A DNA stretch of 14,039 bases from NCBI GenBank assembly GCA_964614695.1, contig CAZTMB010000076.1, forward strand, positions 1 to 14,039, read 5' to 3'. Both the position numbers and the translations under genes were made by a program. Positions 7,871 to 14,039 of this stretch are shown piece after piece. This stretch comes from VGXO01 sp964614695. Its GTDB lineage: Bacteria; Planctomycetota; Phycisphaerae; Phycisphaerales; SM1A02. Position 1 is the first letter of the stretch, and each line of letters starts with the position of its first letter. Under the pieces are notes generated by a model. That model did not search any database. It was not told the origin of the DNA and saw nothing but the letters and a program-made list of their open reading frames with translations.

Positions 7871-8568
7871 GAACCACCCTGCTTCGCGCCTCGCGCGCCG
7901 CGTGCCTGCTCGGATCGATCCTTGTCCTTTCGGCCTGCGGCGGCAGCGACACGTCGCCGCCGGTGATCGAGGAAGAGGTGCTCGTCGAGGAGACCATCGA
8001 GGAGTCCCCGACCGGCCTCGCCGCGCCGGGCAGCCGCATGGGGCTTGGCAGCAGCGCTGGTGGCGGGACCGGAGGCGGATCGAACGCCGGCAGCTACGAC
8101 GGCTCCTCCGACGACGGCGCGTACGAAGGCGATGACGGCGGTTCGGTCGCAGAGAGCCGACCCGAGCCTCCGCCGCGTGGTGGCGCGAGCAACGCGTCGC
8201 TGCCCGAGCCGCCGAAGACCGCGATCCCCGTCGCCGAACCCAAGGACGGCGTCGAGGAGATCTATCAGGACGCGAACAGCCTCGAGCGATCCGGCAGCGA
8301 TCCGAAGTTCGCCGAGTTCCGCAAGCTCTGCGAACAGAACACCGAGCTCATGACGAAGCTCGCGCGGGCCCGCATGGCGATGAAGAAGGGCGGCTCCGCC
8401 GAGCAGGACGCCTACCTGCGCATCGATGGGCAGTACGCGCAGTTCGCCGAGCGCCTCAACGACTACATGGCGCAGCGTCGCTGGAGCGATCAGGACCGCG
8501 AAACGATGGGCTACCTGCTCTCGGTCTCGACCGAGGAGGCAGTGCGTCGCGTCCGAGCGGGCTCTTGA
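7867..8568 (+). CDS. Predicted lipoprotein of unknown function
   Basis: A 233-aa protein with a lipoprotein signal peptide: basic N-region, hydrophobic stretch (about 11-22) and a lipobox LSAC with the lipidated Cys at residue 24. Residues about 33-45 are very acidic. Residues about 50-115 are low-complexity Gly/Ser/Asp/Pro, probably a disordered linker. The C-terminal part (about 125-233) is charged and helix-prone, with heptad-like stretches (for example FRKLCEQNTELMTKLARARM), suggesting a small helical domain presented outside the membrane. I do not recognise a family. Its stop codon overlaps the start of the next gene (TTGA, 8565-8568), so the two are likely translationally coupled. The ATG at 7859 is out of frame. 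The upstream side is an assembly gap, so the promoter context is partial. Confidence 0.75.
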   Translation: MRTTLLRASRAACLLGSILVLSACGGSDTSPPVIEEEVLVEETIEESPTGLAAPGSRMGLGSSAGGGTGGGSNAGSYDGSSDDGAYEGDDGGSVAESRPEPPPRGGASNASLPEPPKTAIPVAEPKDGVEEIYQDANSLERSGSDPKFAEFRKLCEQNTELMTKLARARMAMKKGGSAEQDAYLRIDGQYAQFAERLNDYMAQRRWSDQDRETMGYLLSVSTEEAVRRVRAGS

Positions 8569-10037
8569 GCGACCTCGCCGCGGAACCTCAGACCATCCTG
8601 CTCACCGGCGCGACCGGATACATCGGGGGAAGGCTCGCGCCGCGCCTGCTCGATCGCGGCCACCGCGTGCGCTGCCTGGCGCGAAGCCGCGCGAAGGTGC
8701 TCGCGCGACCATGGGCCTCGCGCGACGGCGTCGAGATCGTCGAGGGCGACGCCGGCGACGAGTCGACGCTCCGCGATGCGATGGCCGGATGCGACGCGGC
8801 GTACTTCCTGATCCACTCGATGGACGTCGCGGGACGCGAATACCGCGAGCGCGACCTTGCGATCGCGGAGGCGTTCGGCCGTGCCGCGGCGGTGTCCGGC
8901 GTGAAGCGGATCGTCTATCTCGGCGGGCTCGGCGAGACCGGCACGGGGCTGAGCGAGCATCTCGCCTCGCGTCGCGAGGTCGAGAAGGCCCTCGGTCGCG
9001 GCGGCGTGCCCGTCACGGTGCTTCGCGCAGCCATGATCGTCGGCTCGGGCTCCGCGTCGTTCGAGATCATGCGCTACCTCGTCGAGCGCCTTCCGGTGAT
9101 GATCACGCCGCGCTGGGTCCGCACCGAGTCGCAGCCGATCGCGGTGCGCGACGTGCTGCACTACCTGATCGCCGCGCTCGAGACTCCCGCCACCACCGGG
9201 CGCACCATCGACATCGGCGGCCCGGACGTCTGGAGCTACGCGCAGGTCATGCGGGAGATGGCCAAGGCCCTCGGGCTTCGCCGGCGCCTCGTGATCCCCG
9301 TGCCGATCCTCACGCCGAGGCTCAGTTCGTTGTGGATCCACCTCGTCACGCCGCTCGGAGCCAGCATCGCCCAGCCGCTTGCGGAGGGCCTTCGCAATCG
9401 CGTGGTGTGCCGCAACGACGACGCGCAGCGGCTCATGCCGCACCGTTGCCTCGGCATCCCGGAAGCGATCAAGGCCGCGGTCGATCGCCGTTCGAGCGGC
9501 GAGGTCGAGACCGCGTGGAGCGATGCCGGCACCATGCCCGGCGATCCGCACTGGTCGGGCGGCACGGTCTTCATCGATCGGCATGAGATCGCCACCGCGG
9601 CGGCGCCCGCTGCGGCGTGGCGCGCGGTCTGCGGCATCGGCGGCGAGCGCGGCTACTACGCGGCGGACTGGCTCTGGCGGCTTCGCGGGCGCATGGATCG
9701 TCTCGTCGGCGGGCCGGGGCTCCGGCGCGGCCGGCGGAGCGCCACGCATCTGCGGCTTGGCGATGCCCTCGACTTCTGGCGGGTCACCGCGATCGATCCG
9801 GGCCGGCGACTCGAACTCACCGCCGAGATGAAGCTGCCCGGCGTCGCGACCCTCACCCTCGAGGTCGAGCCGAACGAAGAGGGCGCGACCGGATGCACGG
9901 TCGTCTCGACGGCGAGATTCAGGCCGAGGGGCCTCCTCGGCATCGCGTACTGGTACTCGGTGCTGCCCCTTCACGGCATCGTCTTTCGCGGAATGCTCAA
10001 GGGGATCGTGCGCACGGCGGAAGCGGCGGTGCCGTGA
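8565..10037 (+). CDS. YbjT-like NAD(P)-binding SDR-family protein with C-terminal DUF2867 domain
   Basis: A 490-aa protein. The N-terminal half is an atypical short-chain dehydrogenase/NmrA-like Rossmann domain with the dinucleotide-binding motif GATGYIGG (15-22), AYFLIHSM (80-87) and VTVLRAAMIVG (151-161). The C-terminal part (about 336-487) resembles DUF2867 (W..VCGIGGERGYY..DWLW.LRG). E. coli YbjT has the same arrangement and a similar length (about 476 aa); its substrate is not established. No classical YxxxK pair is visible, so redox catalysis is uncertain and a cofactor-sensing or binding role is possible. The start is a TTG overlapping the lipoprotein stop. It is chosen because the Rossmann motif begins only 14 residues later and there is no upstream ATG/GTG. 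Co-expression with the lipoprotein is inferred from the overlap. No membrane span is evident. Confidence 0.82.
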   Translation: MSDLAAEPQTILLTGATGYIGGRLAPRLLDRGHRVRCLARSRAKVLARPWASRDGVEIVEGDAGDESTLRDAMAGCDAAYFLIHSMDVAGREYRERDLAIAEAFGRAAAVSGVKRIVYLGGLGETGTGLSEHLASRREVEKALGRGGVPVTVLRAAMIVGSGSASFEIMRYLVERLPVMITPRWVRTESQPIAVRDVLHYLIAALETPATTGRTIDIGGPDVWSYAQVMREMAKALGLRRRLVIPVPILTPRLSSLWIHLVTPLGASIAQPLAEGLRNRVVCRNDDAQRLMPHRCLGIPEAIKAAVDRRSSGEVETAWSDAGTMPGDPHWSGGTVFIDRHEIATAAAPAAAWRAVCGIGGERGYYAADWLWRLRGRMDRLVGGPGLRRGRRSATHLRLGDALDFWRVTAIDPGRRLELTAEMKLPGVATLTLEVEPNEEGATGCTVVSTARFRPRGLLGIAYWYSVLPLHGIVFRGMLKGIVRTAEAAVP

Positions 10038-10039
10038 AT

Positions 10040-10059
10040 CGACCGTGTCTCGACGGTCG
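10040..10059 (+). terminator. Stem-loop just after the YbjT-like gene
   Basis: CGACCGT and ACGGTCG form a perfect 7-bp stem with a 6-base loop, two bases after the stop codon at 10037. Only TT follows, so it is at best a weak intrinsic terminator. It separates the lipoprotein/YbjT-like unit from the amidase, which appears to have its own -10-like hexamer immediately downstream. Confidence 0.45.
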
Positions 10060-10060
10060 T

Positions 10061-10066
10061 TAGCAT
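10061..10066 (+). promoter_or_regulatory. Candidate -10 element (TAGCAT) of the amidase gene
   Basis: TAGCAT lies nine bases before ATG 10076 and directly after the stem-loop. A TCGACC sequence (10039-10044), a weak match to a -35 box with a 16-base spacer, lies inside that stem. Transcription would begin about three bases before the ATG. This supports 10076 rather than 10139 as the start. Confidence 0.4.
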
Positions 10067-10075
10067 CGGAAGGCG

Positions 10076-11884
10076 ATGGCAGGCGACCTGGACGAAGCGC
10101 AACGCGCCTCCGGATCGGAGGCTCTCGGATCACCACCCATGAGCCCTCCCAGCAATCCGCCATCGCGACGCGACTTCATCCTGAAGGCTTCCGTCACGCT
10201 TGCGGCCGCCGAGGCGGCGGGCGGGCTGCCGGCGATGGCGGCACCGATCGCGTCGCGCTCGATCGCCCGAGCCCAGGACGAGAACGCCGCGCCTGCCGGC
10301 AGCGTCTCGCCCGAGGTGATCGAGGCCGCGGAGCGCCTCGCCGGCATCGAGTTCACGCCGGCCGAACGCGCGCAGATCGCCGCGACGATCGCCGAGCAGC
10401 TCTCCTGGTTCGAGACGCGCTCGTCGCAAGGGCCGCTGCCCAATGCGCTCGCGCCGGCGACGGTCTTCCGCGCGATGCCCTCGGGCGCGAAACTCGTCTT
10501 CCGCACCGCCGACGGCGACGTGTCGGGCTACGTCGATGGCGATCCCGGCCCGCTGCCTGCGAAGGAGATCGATCTCGCCTTTGCACCGGTCTCGCGTCTT
10601 TCGGCATGGATCCGCCGCGGCGCCCTCAAGAGCCGCCGCCTGACCGAGCTCTGCCTGCGGCGGCTCGAGCGGGCCGATCGCGAACTCAAGTGCGTGGTCA
10701 CGCTCTGCACCGAACGAGCGCTCGCTGAAGCCGATCGCGCCGACGCCGAGATCGCCGCCGGACGCTGGCGCGGTCCGCTGCACGGCATCCCGTGGGGCGC
10801 GAAGGACATCCTCGACACCGCGGCGATCCGAACGACCTGGGGAGCCGAGCCCTATCGCGAGCGGATCCCGAACGAGGACGCGGTCGTCGTGCAGCGGCTC
10901 GCCGACGCGGGCGCGGTGCTCTGCGCGAAGCTCTCGGTCGGGGCGCTCGCCTACGGCGACATCTGGTTCGGCGGACGCACCAACGCGCCGTTCGATCCGA
11001 CGCTCGGCTCGAGCGGATCGAGCGCCGGCTCCGCCGCCGCCGTGGCGGCAGGGCTGGTGCCCTTTGCGATCGGGACCGAGACCCTCGGCTCGATCGTCTC
11101 GCCGTGCACGCGCTGCGGCGCGACCGGCCTGCGGCCCACCTTCGGCCGCGTCGCCCGCACCGGCTGCATGTCGCTCTGCTGGTCGATGGACAAGATCGGA
11201 CCGATCGCCCGCACCGTCGCGGACACCGCGCTCGTGCTCGCGGCGATCCAAGGCTTCGACTCGAGCGATCCCTCGTCGGTCTCCGCGCCGATGCGCTTCG
11301 ATCCCGCCGCCGACGCGAAGGGCCTGCAGGTCGGATACGACCCGAAGTGGTTCGAAGGCCGAGGCGCGTCGTTGCGGCCGGTGCTCGCGGCGCTCGAGGA
11401 GTCGGGCGCGTCGCTCGTCGAGATCTCCCTGCCTGCGTTCGGCTCCGACGTGCTGCTCGTGCCGCTTCACGCCGAGGCCGCCGCCGCCTTCGAGGATCTC
11501 ACCCGCGACGGACGCGACGACACGCTTGCCTGGCAGGCGCCCGAGGCCTGGCCCAACACCTTCCGAAGGACCTGGTTCATCCCCGCGGTCGAACTGGTGC
11601 AGGCCGATCGCTTCCGCCGCGAGGCGATGCGGCGGTTCGATGCGATCTTCGAGTCGATCGACGCGATCGTCTCGCCGCCATTCGCGGGCGAGATCCTCGT
11701 CGTCTCGAACTCGACCGGCCATCCCGCGCTCGTGCAGCGCGTGGGCTTCGACGATCGCGGACGGCCGCTCTCGGCGACCTTCACGGGACGGCTCTTCGAC
11801 GAAGGCACGCTCGTGAGGCTCGGCCGTGCGGTCGAGTCGAAGCTCGGCGTGTGGGACGTGCGCCCCGAGGCGTTCGCGGGGTGA
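10076..11884 (+). CDS. Tat-exported amidase (amidase signature family, GatA-like)
   Basis: A 602-aa amidase signature enzyme that should hydrolyse C-N amide bonds. The Lys-cisSer-Ser triad is complete: Lys243 in GIPWGAKD, Ser315 in SGSSAGS, and the nucleophile Ser339 in GTETLGS; the 24-residue spacing between the serines matches characterised members. A twin-arginine signal (SRRDFILKA, 30-38, then a hydrophobic Ala-rich stretch) shows export of the folded protein. It is therefore not the cytoplasmic tRNA amidotransferase subunit GatA, although the core is similar; residues about 60-190 are an N-terminal extension. The substrate is unknown. ATG 10076 is preferred because of the -10-like hexamer just before it and GGAAGG nearby, though that is only two bases away; ATG 10139 (residue 22) gives a more usual Tat N-region and is a real alternative. 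It stands alone and is convergent with the DUF2283-like gene. Confidence 0.88.
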   Translation: MAGDLDEAQRASGSEALGSPPMSPPSNPPSRRDFILKASVTLAAAEAAGGLPAMAAPIASRSIARAQDENAAPAGSVSPEVIEAAERLAGIEFTPAERAQIAATIAEQLSWFETRSSQGPLPNALAPATVFRAMPSGAKLVFRTADGDVSGYVDGDPGPLPAKEIDLAFAPVSRLSAWIRRGALKSRRLTELCLRRLERADRELKCVVTLCTERALAEADRADAEIAAGRWRGPLHGIPWGAKDILDTAAIRTTWGAEPYRERIPNEDAVVVQRLADAGAVLCAKLSVGALAYGDIWFGGRTNAPFDPTLGSSGSSAGSAAAVAAGLVPFAIGTETLGSIVSPCTRCGATGLRPTFGRVARTGCMSLCWSMDKIGPIARTVADTALVLAAIQGFDSSDPSSVSAPMRFDPAADAKGLQVGYDPKWFEGRGASLRPVLAALEESGASLVEISLPAFGSDVLLVPLHAEAAAAFEDLTRDGRDDTLAWQAPEAWPNTFRRTWFIPAVELVQADRFRREAMRRFDAIFESIDAIVSPPFAGEILVVSNSTGHPALVQRVGFDDRGRPLSATFTGRLFDEGTLVRLGRAVESKLGVWDVRPEAFAG

Positions 11885-11933
11885 GGGAGCCCACGGCCGC
11901 GGGACGGAGCAACCGGTCCGAGACGGATTCGGC

Positions 11934-11958
11934 AGCCGCTACGCGGCCCGAAGCGGCT
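11934..11958. terminator. Stem-loop between convergent amidase and DUF2283-like genes
   Basis: AGCCGCT (11934-11940) and AGCGGCT (11952-11958) form a perfect 7-bp stem with an 11-base loop. It lies 50 bases after the amidase stop and overlaps the last codons of the minus-strand gene. It could terminate the amidase transcript. No T-run is present. Confidence 0.3.
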
Positions 11959-12133
11959 CGAGGATCGCGCGATCGATCGGACCCAGTCCGCGTCGGGCCA
12001 AGATCGCGTCGATCTGCTCGGCGGTGACCCGGTGTGGCGCGAGCAGTTCGATGCCCACGAGCTCGCCATGCTCGTCGAGATCGACCACCACATCCTCCAA
12101 CTCGACGCAGCGCCGGGATACGATTCGAGGCAT
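11939..12133 (-). pseudogene. DUF2283-like protein lacking its N-terminal half
   Basis: Sixty-four codons. Residues about 10-33 (VELEDVVVDLDEHGELVGIE) match the second half of DUF2283, a small beta-rich family of unknown role whose members usually begin with a strand like 'YD.EADVLYI' about 20 residues earlier. That first part is absent: the ATG is followed almost at once by the second half, and a TGA stands 21 bases upstream in the same frame. The other upstream minus-strand frame that I translated (MTDRLLGHASN...) does not supply the missing strand. The tail continues with a helical TAEQIDAILARRG segment. The start codon lies in the same CATG as the start of the plus-strand 67-aa gene, so its promoter would have to lie inside that gene. 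It may be a remnant truncated when the plus-strand pair arrived, or a short but functional variant. Confidence 0.5.
12119..12124 (+). promoter_or_regulatory. Candidate -10 element (TACGAT) of the 67-aa/nucleotidyltransferase pair
   Basis: TACGAT lies seven bases before ATG 12132 and inside the 5' codons of the minus-strand DUF2283-like frame. Transcription would start at or next to the ATG. GAGG (12127-12130) is only one base from the ATG and is unlikely to act as a ribosome binding site. Confidence 0.35.
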
Positions 12134-12335
12134 GACCCAGGAGCCGGTCAGTCATGATCCACGTGAAGAGGACCTGATCTCGAAGGTTCGCTGGTTCTCC
12201 ACGCTCTCGCCCGAGGATCGACTGCGCACGCTGCTCGAGTGGTCCGAGGCGATGCAGAAACTCAATCCGGGCATTCGCGAGGTGGGTCGCCATGCAGCTG
12301 TTCCAGGCCGTATTCAGATCCTTGAGCGACCATGA
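12132..12335 (+). CDS. Small 67-aa protein, partner of the downstream nucleotidyltransferase
   Basis: A 67-aa protein with an acidic N-terminus, a helical core (about 14-43, ISKVRWFSTLSPEDRLRTLL) and a basic tail ending GRIQILERP. I recall similar small proteins ahead of small nucleotidyltransferase genes in other bacteria, but I cannot name the family. Its last 44 bases overlap the start of the nucleotidyltransferase gene in another frame, indicating coupled translation. ATG 12132 is the only usable start: no other ATG/GTG occurs in frame before the conserved-looking core. The start shares a CATG with the minus-strand DUF2283-like gene. It may be the antitoxin or substrate-side partner of the enzyme; that role is inferred only from gene order and size. 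Confidence 0.65.
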   Translation: MTQEPVSHDPREEDLISKVRWFSTLSPEDRLRTLLEWSEAMQKLNPGIREVGRHAAVPGRIQILERP

Positions 12336-12753
12336 GGTCCGCTACCTCGTCGTAGGCGGCGTGGCGGCGATCGTGCACGGCGTCCCGCGCACGACCTTCG
12401 ACCTCGACCTGCTCATCGAGGCGAACGAGCCCAACGTGCGCCGGCTTCTCGCCGCGCTTGAGGAGGCCGGTCTTGGATCGGCCGCGCTCACGAGCCCTGA
12501 AGCGGTGATCGCACACGAGATCACCGTGATCAAGGATCGACTCCGGATCGATTTGCTGACGACGATTCCGGGGATCCGCTTCGAAGACGCCTGGCTGCAT
12601 CGCGAGACCCGAGCGATCGAGGGCGTCGAGTACTGGATCATCTCGCGGTCGGACTTGGTCGCCGCGAAGCGCGCCTCGGGCCGTCCGAAGGACCTCGAGG
12701 ACGCCAAGGCGCTGCAGGACCTCGAGCAGTCCGACGGCTCCGCAGGCCGCTGA
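12292..12753 (+). CDS. Small nucleotidyltransferase (MNT/AbiEii-like fold)
   Basis: A 153-aa protein with the polymerase-beta-type nucleotidyltransferase core: VVGGVAAIVHG (20-30) supplies the Gly-Gly motif, DLD (37-39) two metal-binding acids, and RLRIDLL (83-89) the likely third acid, Asp87. Such proteins transfer a nucleotide from an NTP to a target and include toxin and antitoxin members (AbiEii, MNT, MenT types). It is about the size of stand-alone MNT proteins and shorter than AbiEii toxins. The start is well supported: GAGGTG (12279-12284) lies seven bases upstream, within the preceding 67-aa gene. It converges with the DUF155-like gene with only 5 bases between stops. Substrate and biological role are unknown; a toxin-antitoxin type module is the leading inference. 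Confidence 0.75.
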   Translation: MQLFQAVFRSLSDHEVRYLVVGGVAAIVHGVPRTTFDLDLLIEANEPNVRRLLAALEEAGLGSAALTSPEAVIAHEITVIKDRLRIDLLTTIPGIRFEDAWLHRETRAIEGVEYWIISRSDLVAAKRASGRPKDLEDAKALQDLEQSDGSAGR

Positions 12754-12777
12754 CGCGTCTACCGCCACAGCGTCGGC
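12749..12777. terminator. Stem-loop over the convergent gene ends
   Basis: GCTGACGC (12749-12756) can pair with GCGTCGGC (12770-12777) as an 8-bp stem with one G-U wobble on the plus-strand RNA, with a 13-base loop. It spans both stop codons of the nucleotidyltransferase and DUF155-like genes, where a shared terminator would be expected. There is no T-run and the loop is large, so the call is tentative. Confidence 0.25.
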
Positions 12778-13883
12778 AGGAATCCGAACACCACCTCGAA
12801 GGCGATGAGCGCGATGATGATCCACTCGAGGATCTCCGCGCGGCGATGCGCCTGCGCGTCGTTGACCTTCGCGTAGATCGACTCGAGCACCTCGATCTTG
12901 CGCAGGATGCTCGACTCCCAGCGCGACAGATGGAATCGCCGTCCCGTCGCGGACATGAGCCGCGCGAGGTACTGGTCGCCGACGAGCTTCAGGGCGTTCT
13001 GGATGCTCTCGTAGAGAAGCGCCGCATCGACCTGCAGCCGCGCGAGACGCTTCCAGTCGCGGTTTGCGGCGCCCCAGCGCCAGCCCAGGCCGCGTCCCGC
13101 GAAGCCTCCGGGCCTGCGAAGCGTGTCGTAGGCCTGCGCGAGGGCGAGATCGAGCTGCCGATCGAGATGCCTGAACTCGAGGAGCTGCACGTTCAGGAAC
13201 TCGAGCACCTCGACCGCCGGCTCGGGCGCGCGATCGAGAACGAAGGCCGCCCGCCAGTCGACGACGACGAGATCGTCCGTGGCGTAACGCAGGCTCTCGG
13301 CAAGCGCGTCGCGGAACTCCTCCTCCGAGAGCGTCTCGGTCTCGGCGCGAAGCAGCGTGGCGAGCTCGTGTCGATCGATCGAATCGCTCGAGAAGGCAGG
13401 CGTCGGTGGCGCGACCACGAGGACGAGGTAGTCCTCGACGTCGTCGGAAAGCGCAGGGCGATCGATGGCGGGCGCGATCCGCTCCGCGACGAGCCGCTCG
13501 ACGCGACGCCGCGCATCGGCAAGCAGCGCCGCCGGCTCGACGATCGCGGGCATGCGCTCGCGCAGCGACGCGAGCGAGCCCTCGATCGAAATCCGATAGA
13601 GGACCGAGACCGCGCCGAAGTCGTAGAGGGTGATCTCGACGGACTCGGCGATCTCGAGGCCTTCGACCTCGCACGGCGGCGGTGGTGGTTCGTGCAGTCG
13701 CAGCGGCAGCGGCTCGAACTCGAAGGCGGCGGGTCGAGGCTTCGCCGCGAAGGTGCCCCGGAGGCCGGCTCGCGCGGCGTCGGCGACGAGCTGCGACGCG
13801 CGATCGAGATCGATCGCGACTCCCACGTCGAAGGCGGCCATGAAGCGAGCCTCGCCGCGAAGTACCGGAGGGGCATTTGCCAT
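12759..13883 (-). CDS. DUF155/RMD1-family protein with C-terminal membrane anchor
   Basis: A 374-aa protein. The C-terminal region fits the DUF155 (RMD1/YagE/RMND1) family: the segment LRKIEVLESIYAKVNDA is followed by HRRAEILEW and then a hydrophobic span (about 353-370, WIIIALIAFEVVFGFL), so the protein ends as a tail anchor. An earlier YDFGAVSVLY (87-96) matches the family's gating 'Y.yG..v.w' strand. Residues about 275-330 are helical (RLQVDAALLYESIQNALKLVGDQYLARL). The function of bacterial members is unknown; eukaryotic relatives act at mitochondrial membranes. Residues about 44-72 are a Pro-rich linker (LHEPPPPPCEVEG) and about 140-215 are less conserved. The start at 13883 is the first ATG; Met15 is an alternative. 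The 156 bases upstream to the window end hold no gene or promoter I can support. Confidence 0.72.
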   Translation of the reverse strand: MANAPPVLRGEARFMAAFDVGVAIDLDRASQLVADAARAGLRGTFAAKPRPAAFEFEPLPLRLHEPPPPPCEVEGLEIAESVEITLYDFGAVSVLYRISIEGSLASLRERMPAIVEPAALLADARRRVERLVAERIAPAIDRPALSDDVEDYLVLVVAPPTPAFSSDSIDRHELATLLRAETETLSEEEFRDALAESLRYATDDLVVVDWRAAFVLDRAPEPAVEVLEFLNVQLLEFRHLDRQLDLALAQAYDTLRRPGGFAGRGLGWRWGAANRDWKRLARLQVDAALLYESIQNALKLVGDQYLARLMSATGRRFHLSRWESSILRKIEVLESIYAKVNDAQAHRRAEILEWIIIALIAFEVVFGFLPTLWR

Positions 13884-14039
13884 GGCGAGAGTGTCGCGGC
13901 GATTGGCGACCCTGGCTATGGAGTGGCTACCCCTGTTTGGCGGGTCGCACGATCGACGCTCGTGTCGGTCGGCAACGCTTCGGACGCGGGAGAGTGGCGA
14001 CTCTGCGCAAGGGAGCCTTCCGACTTCGGATTGCTCTCT

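Noticed and set aside
160..8039. Very long minus-strand open frames (about 1280 and 1310 codons) opposite the two giant genes
   Set aside because: They mirror the repeated Asp/Gly/Cys codons of the plus-strand genes in high-GC DNA, give Arg/Val/Ala-rich low-complexity translations with no signal peptide or domain, and the second runs through the N gap. The plus-strand frames have signal peptides and clear domains.
7650..8135. Frame reading straight through the N gap into the lipoprotein region
   Set aside because: The number of N is a placeholder, so frame continuity is not real; after the gap this frame is an Arg-rich shadow of the lipoprotein gene.
10076..11884. Annotation of the amidase as cytoplasmic GatA of the tRNA amidotransferase
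   Set aside because: A clear twin-arginine signal and N-terminal extension are present, and no gatB or gatC lies nearby.
12276..12293. R-x4-H match (residues 49-54) in the 67-aa protein, suggesting a HEPN ribonuclease partner
   Set aside because: HEPN domains are helical bundles of about 110 residues or more with the motif inside a helix; this protein is too short and the match follows a Pro-Gly turn, so it is probably chance.
13884..14039. Possible tRNA or promoter in the last 156 bases
   Set aside because: I could not find a cloverleaf, a convincing -10/-35 pair, or an open frame with recognisable protein sequence here.

Overview
The window is high-GC bacterial DNA. It looks like a metagenome-assembled or draft scaffold, because it contains a run of exactly 100 N (7726-7825). 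The best guess for the host is a planctomycete, probably of the Phycisphaerae. The two largest proteins combine Cys/Asp-rich 'DCNGNG.PD.C' calcium-binding repeats with PA14 and LamG domains and a C-terminal dockerin-like tail ending in 'VLAAWG.CGP', a style I associate with that class. This placement is inference from protein style; there is no rRNA or marker gene to confirm it.

Layout. Bases 112-7538 hold two tandem giant secreted paralogues (1233 and about 1227 aa) with the same domain order and the same number of short repeats between domains (3-3-7-9-2). Each carries two copies of an unnamed domain of about 170 residues. A structured, palindrome-rich intergenic stretch follows, then a possible gene start cut by the gap, the 100-N gap itself, and an 8-base tandem repeat on its far edge. 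Bases 7867-10037 hold a lipoprotein gene overlapping by 4 nt a YbjT-like NAD(P)-binding/DUF2867 gene. Bases 10076-11884 encode a Tat-exported amidase with an intact Lys-Ser-Ser triad. Bases 11939-12753 hold a minus-strand DUF2283-like gene without its N-terminal half, abutting head-to-head (start codons sharing one CATG) a plus-strand pair: a 67-aa protein and an overlapping small nucleotidyltransferase, which together look like a toxin-antitoxin type or mobile accessory module. Bases 12759-13883 (minus) encode a DUF155/RMD1-like protein with a C-terminal membrane anchor.

How it fits together. The giant pair is probably an extracellular, calcium-stabilised, carbohydrate-binding or adhesive set made from one transcript. 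The lipoprotein/YbjT-like pair is translationally coupled. The remaining genes look independent, and several appear to have TAnnAT -10-like hexamers 6-9 nt before the start codon, suggesting leaderless or nearly leaderless transcripts. The most noteworthy items are the register-perfect duplication with its unnamed domain, the nucleotidyltransferase pair that seems to have truncated a DUF2283 gene, and the possible leaderless promoter pattern. I see no tRNA, rRNA, CRISPR array, transposase or phage gene.
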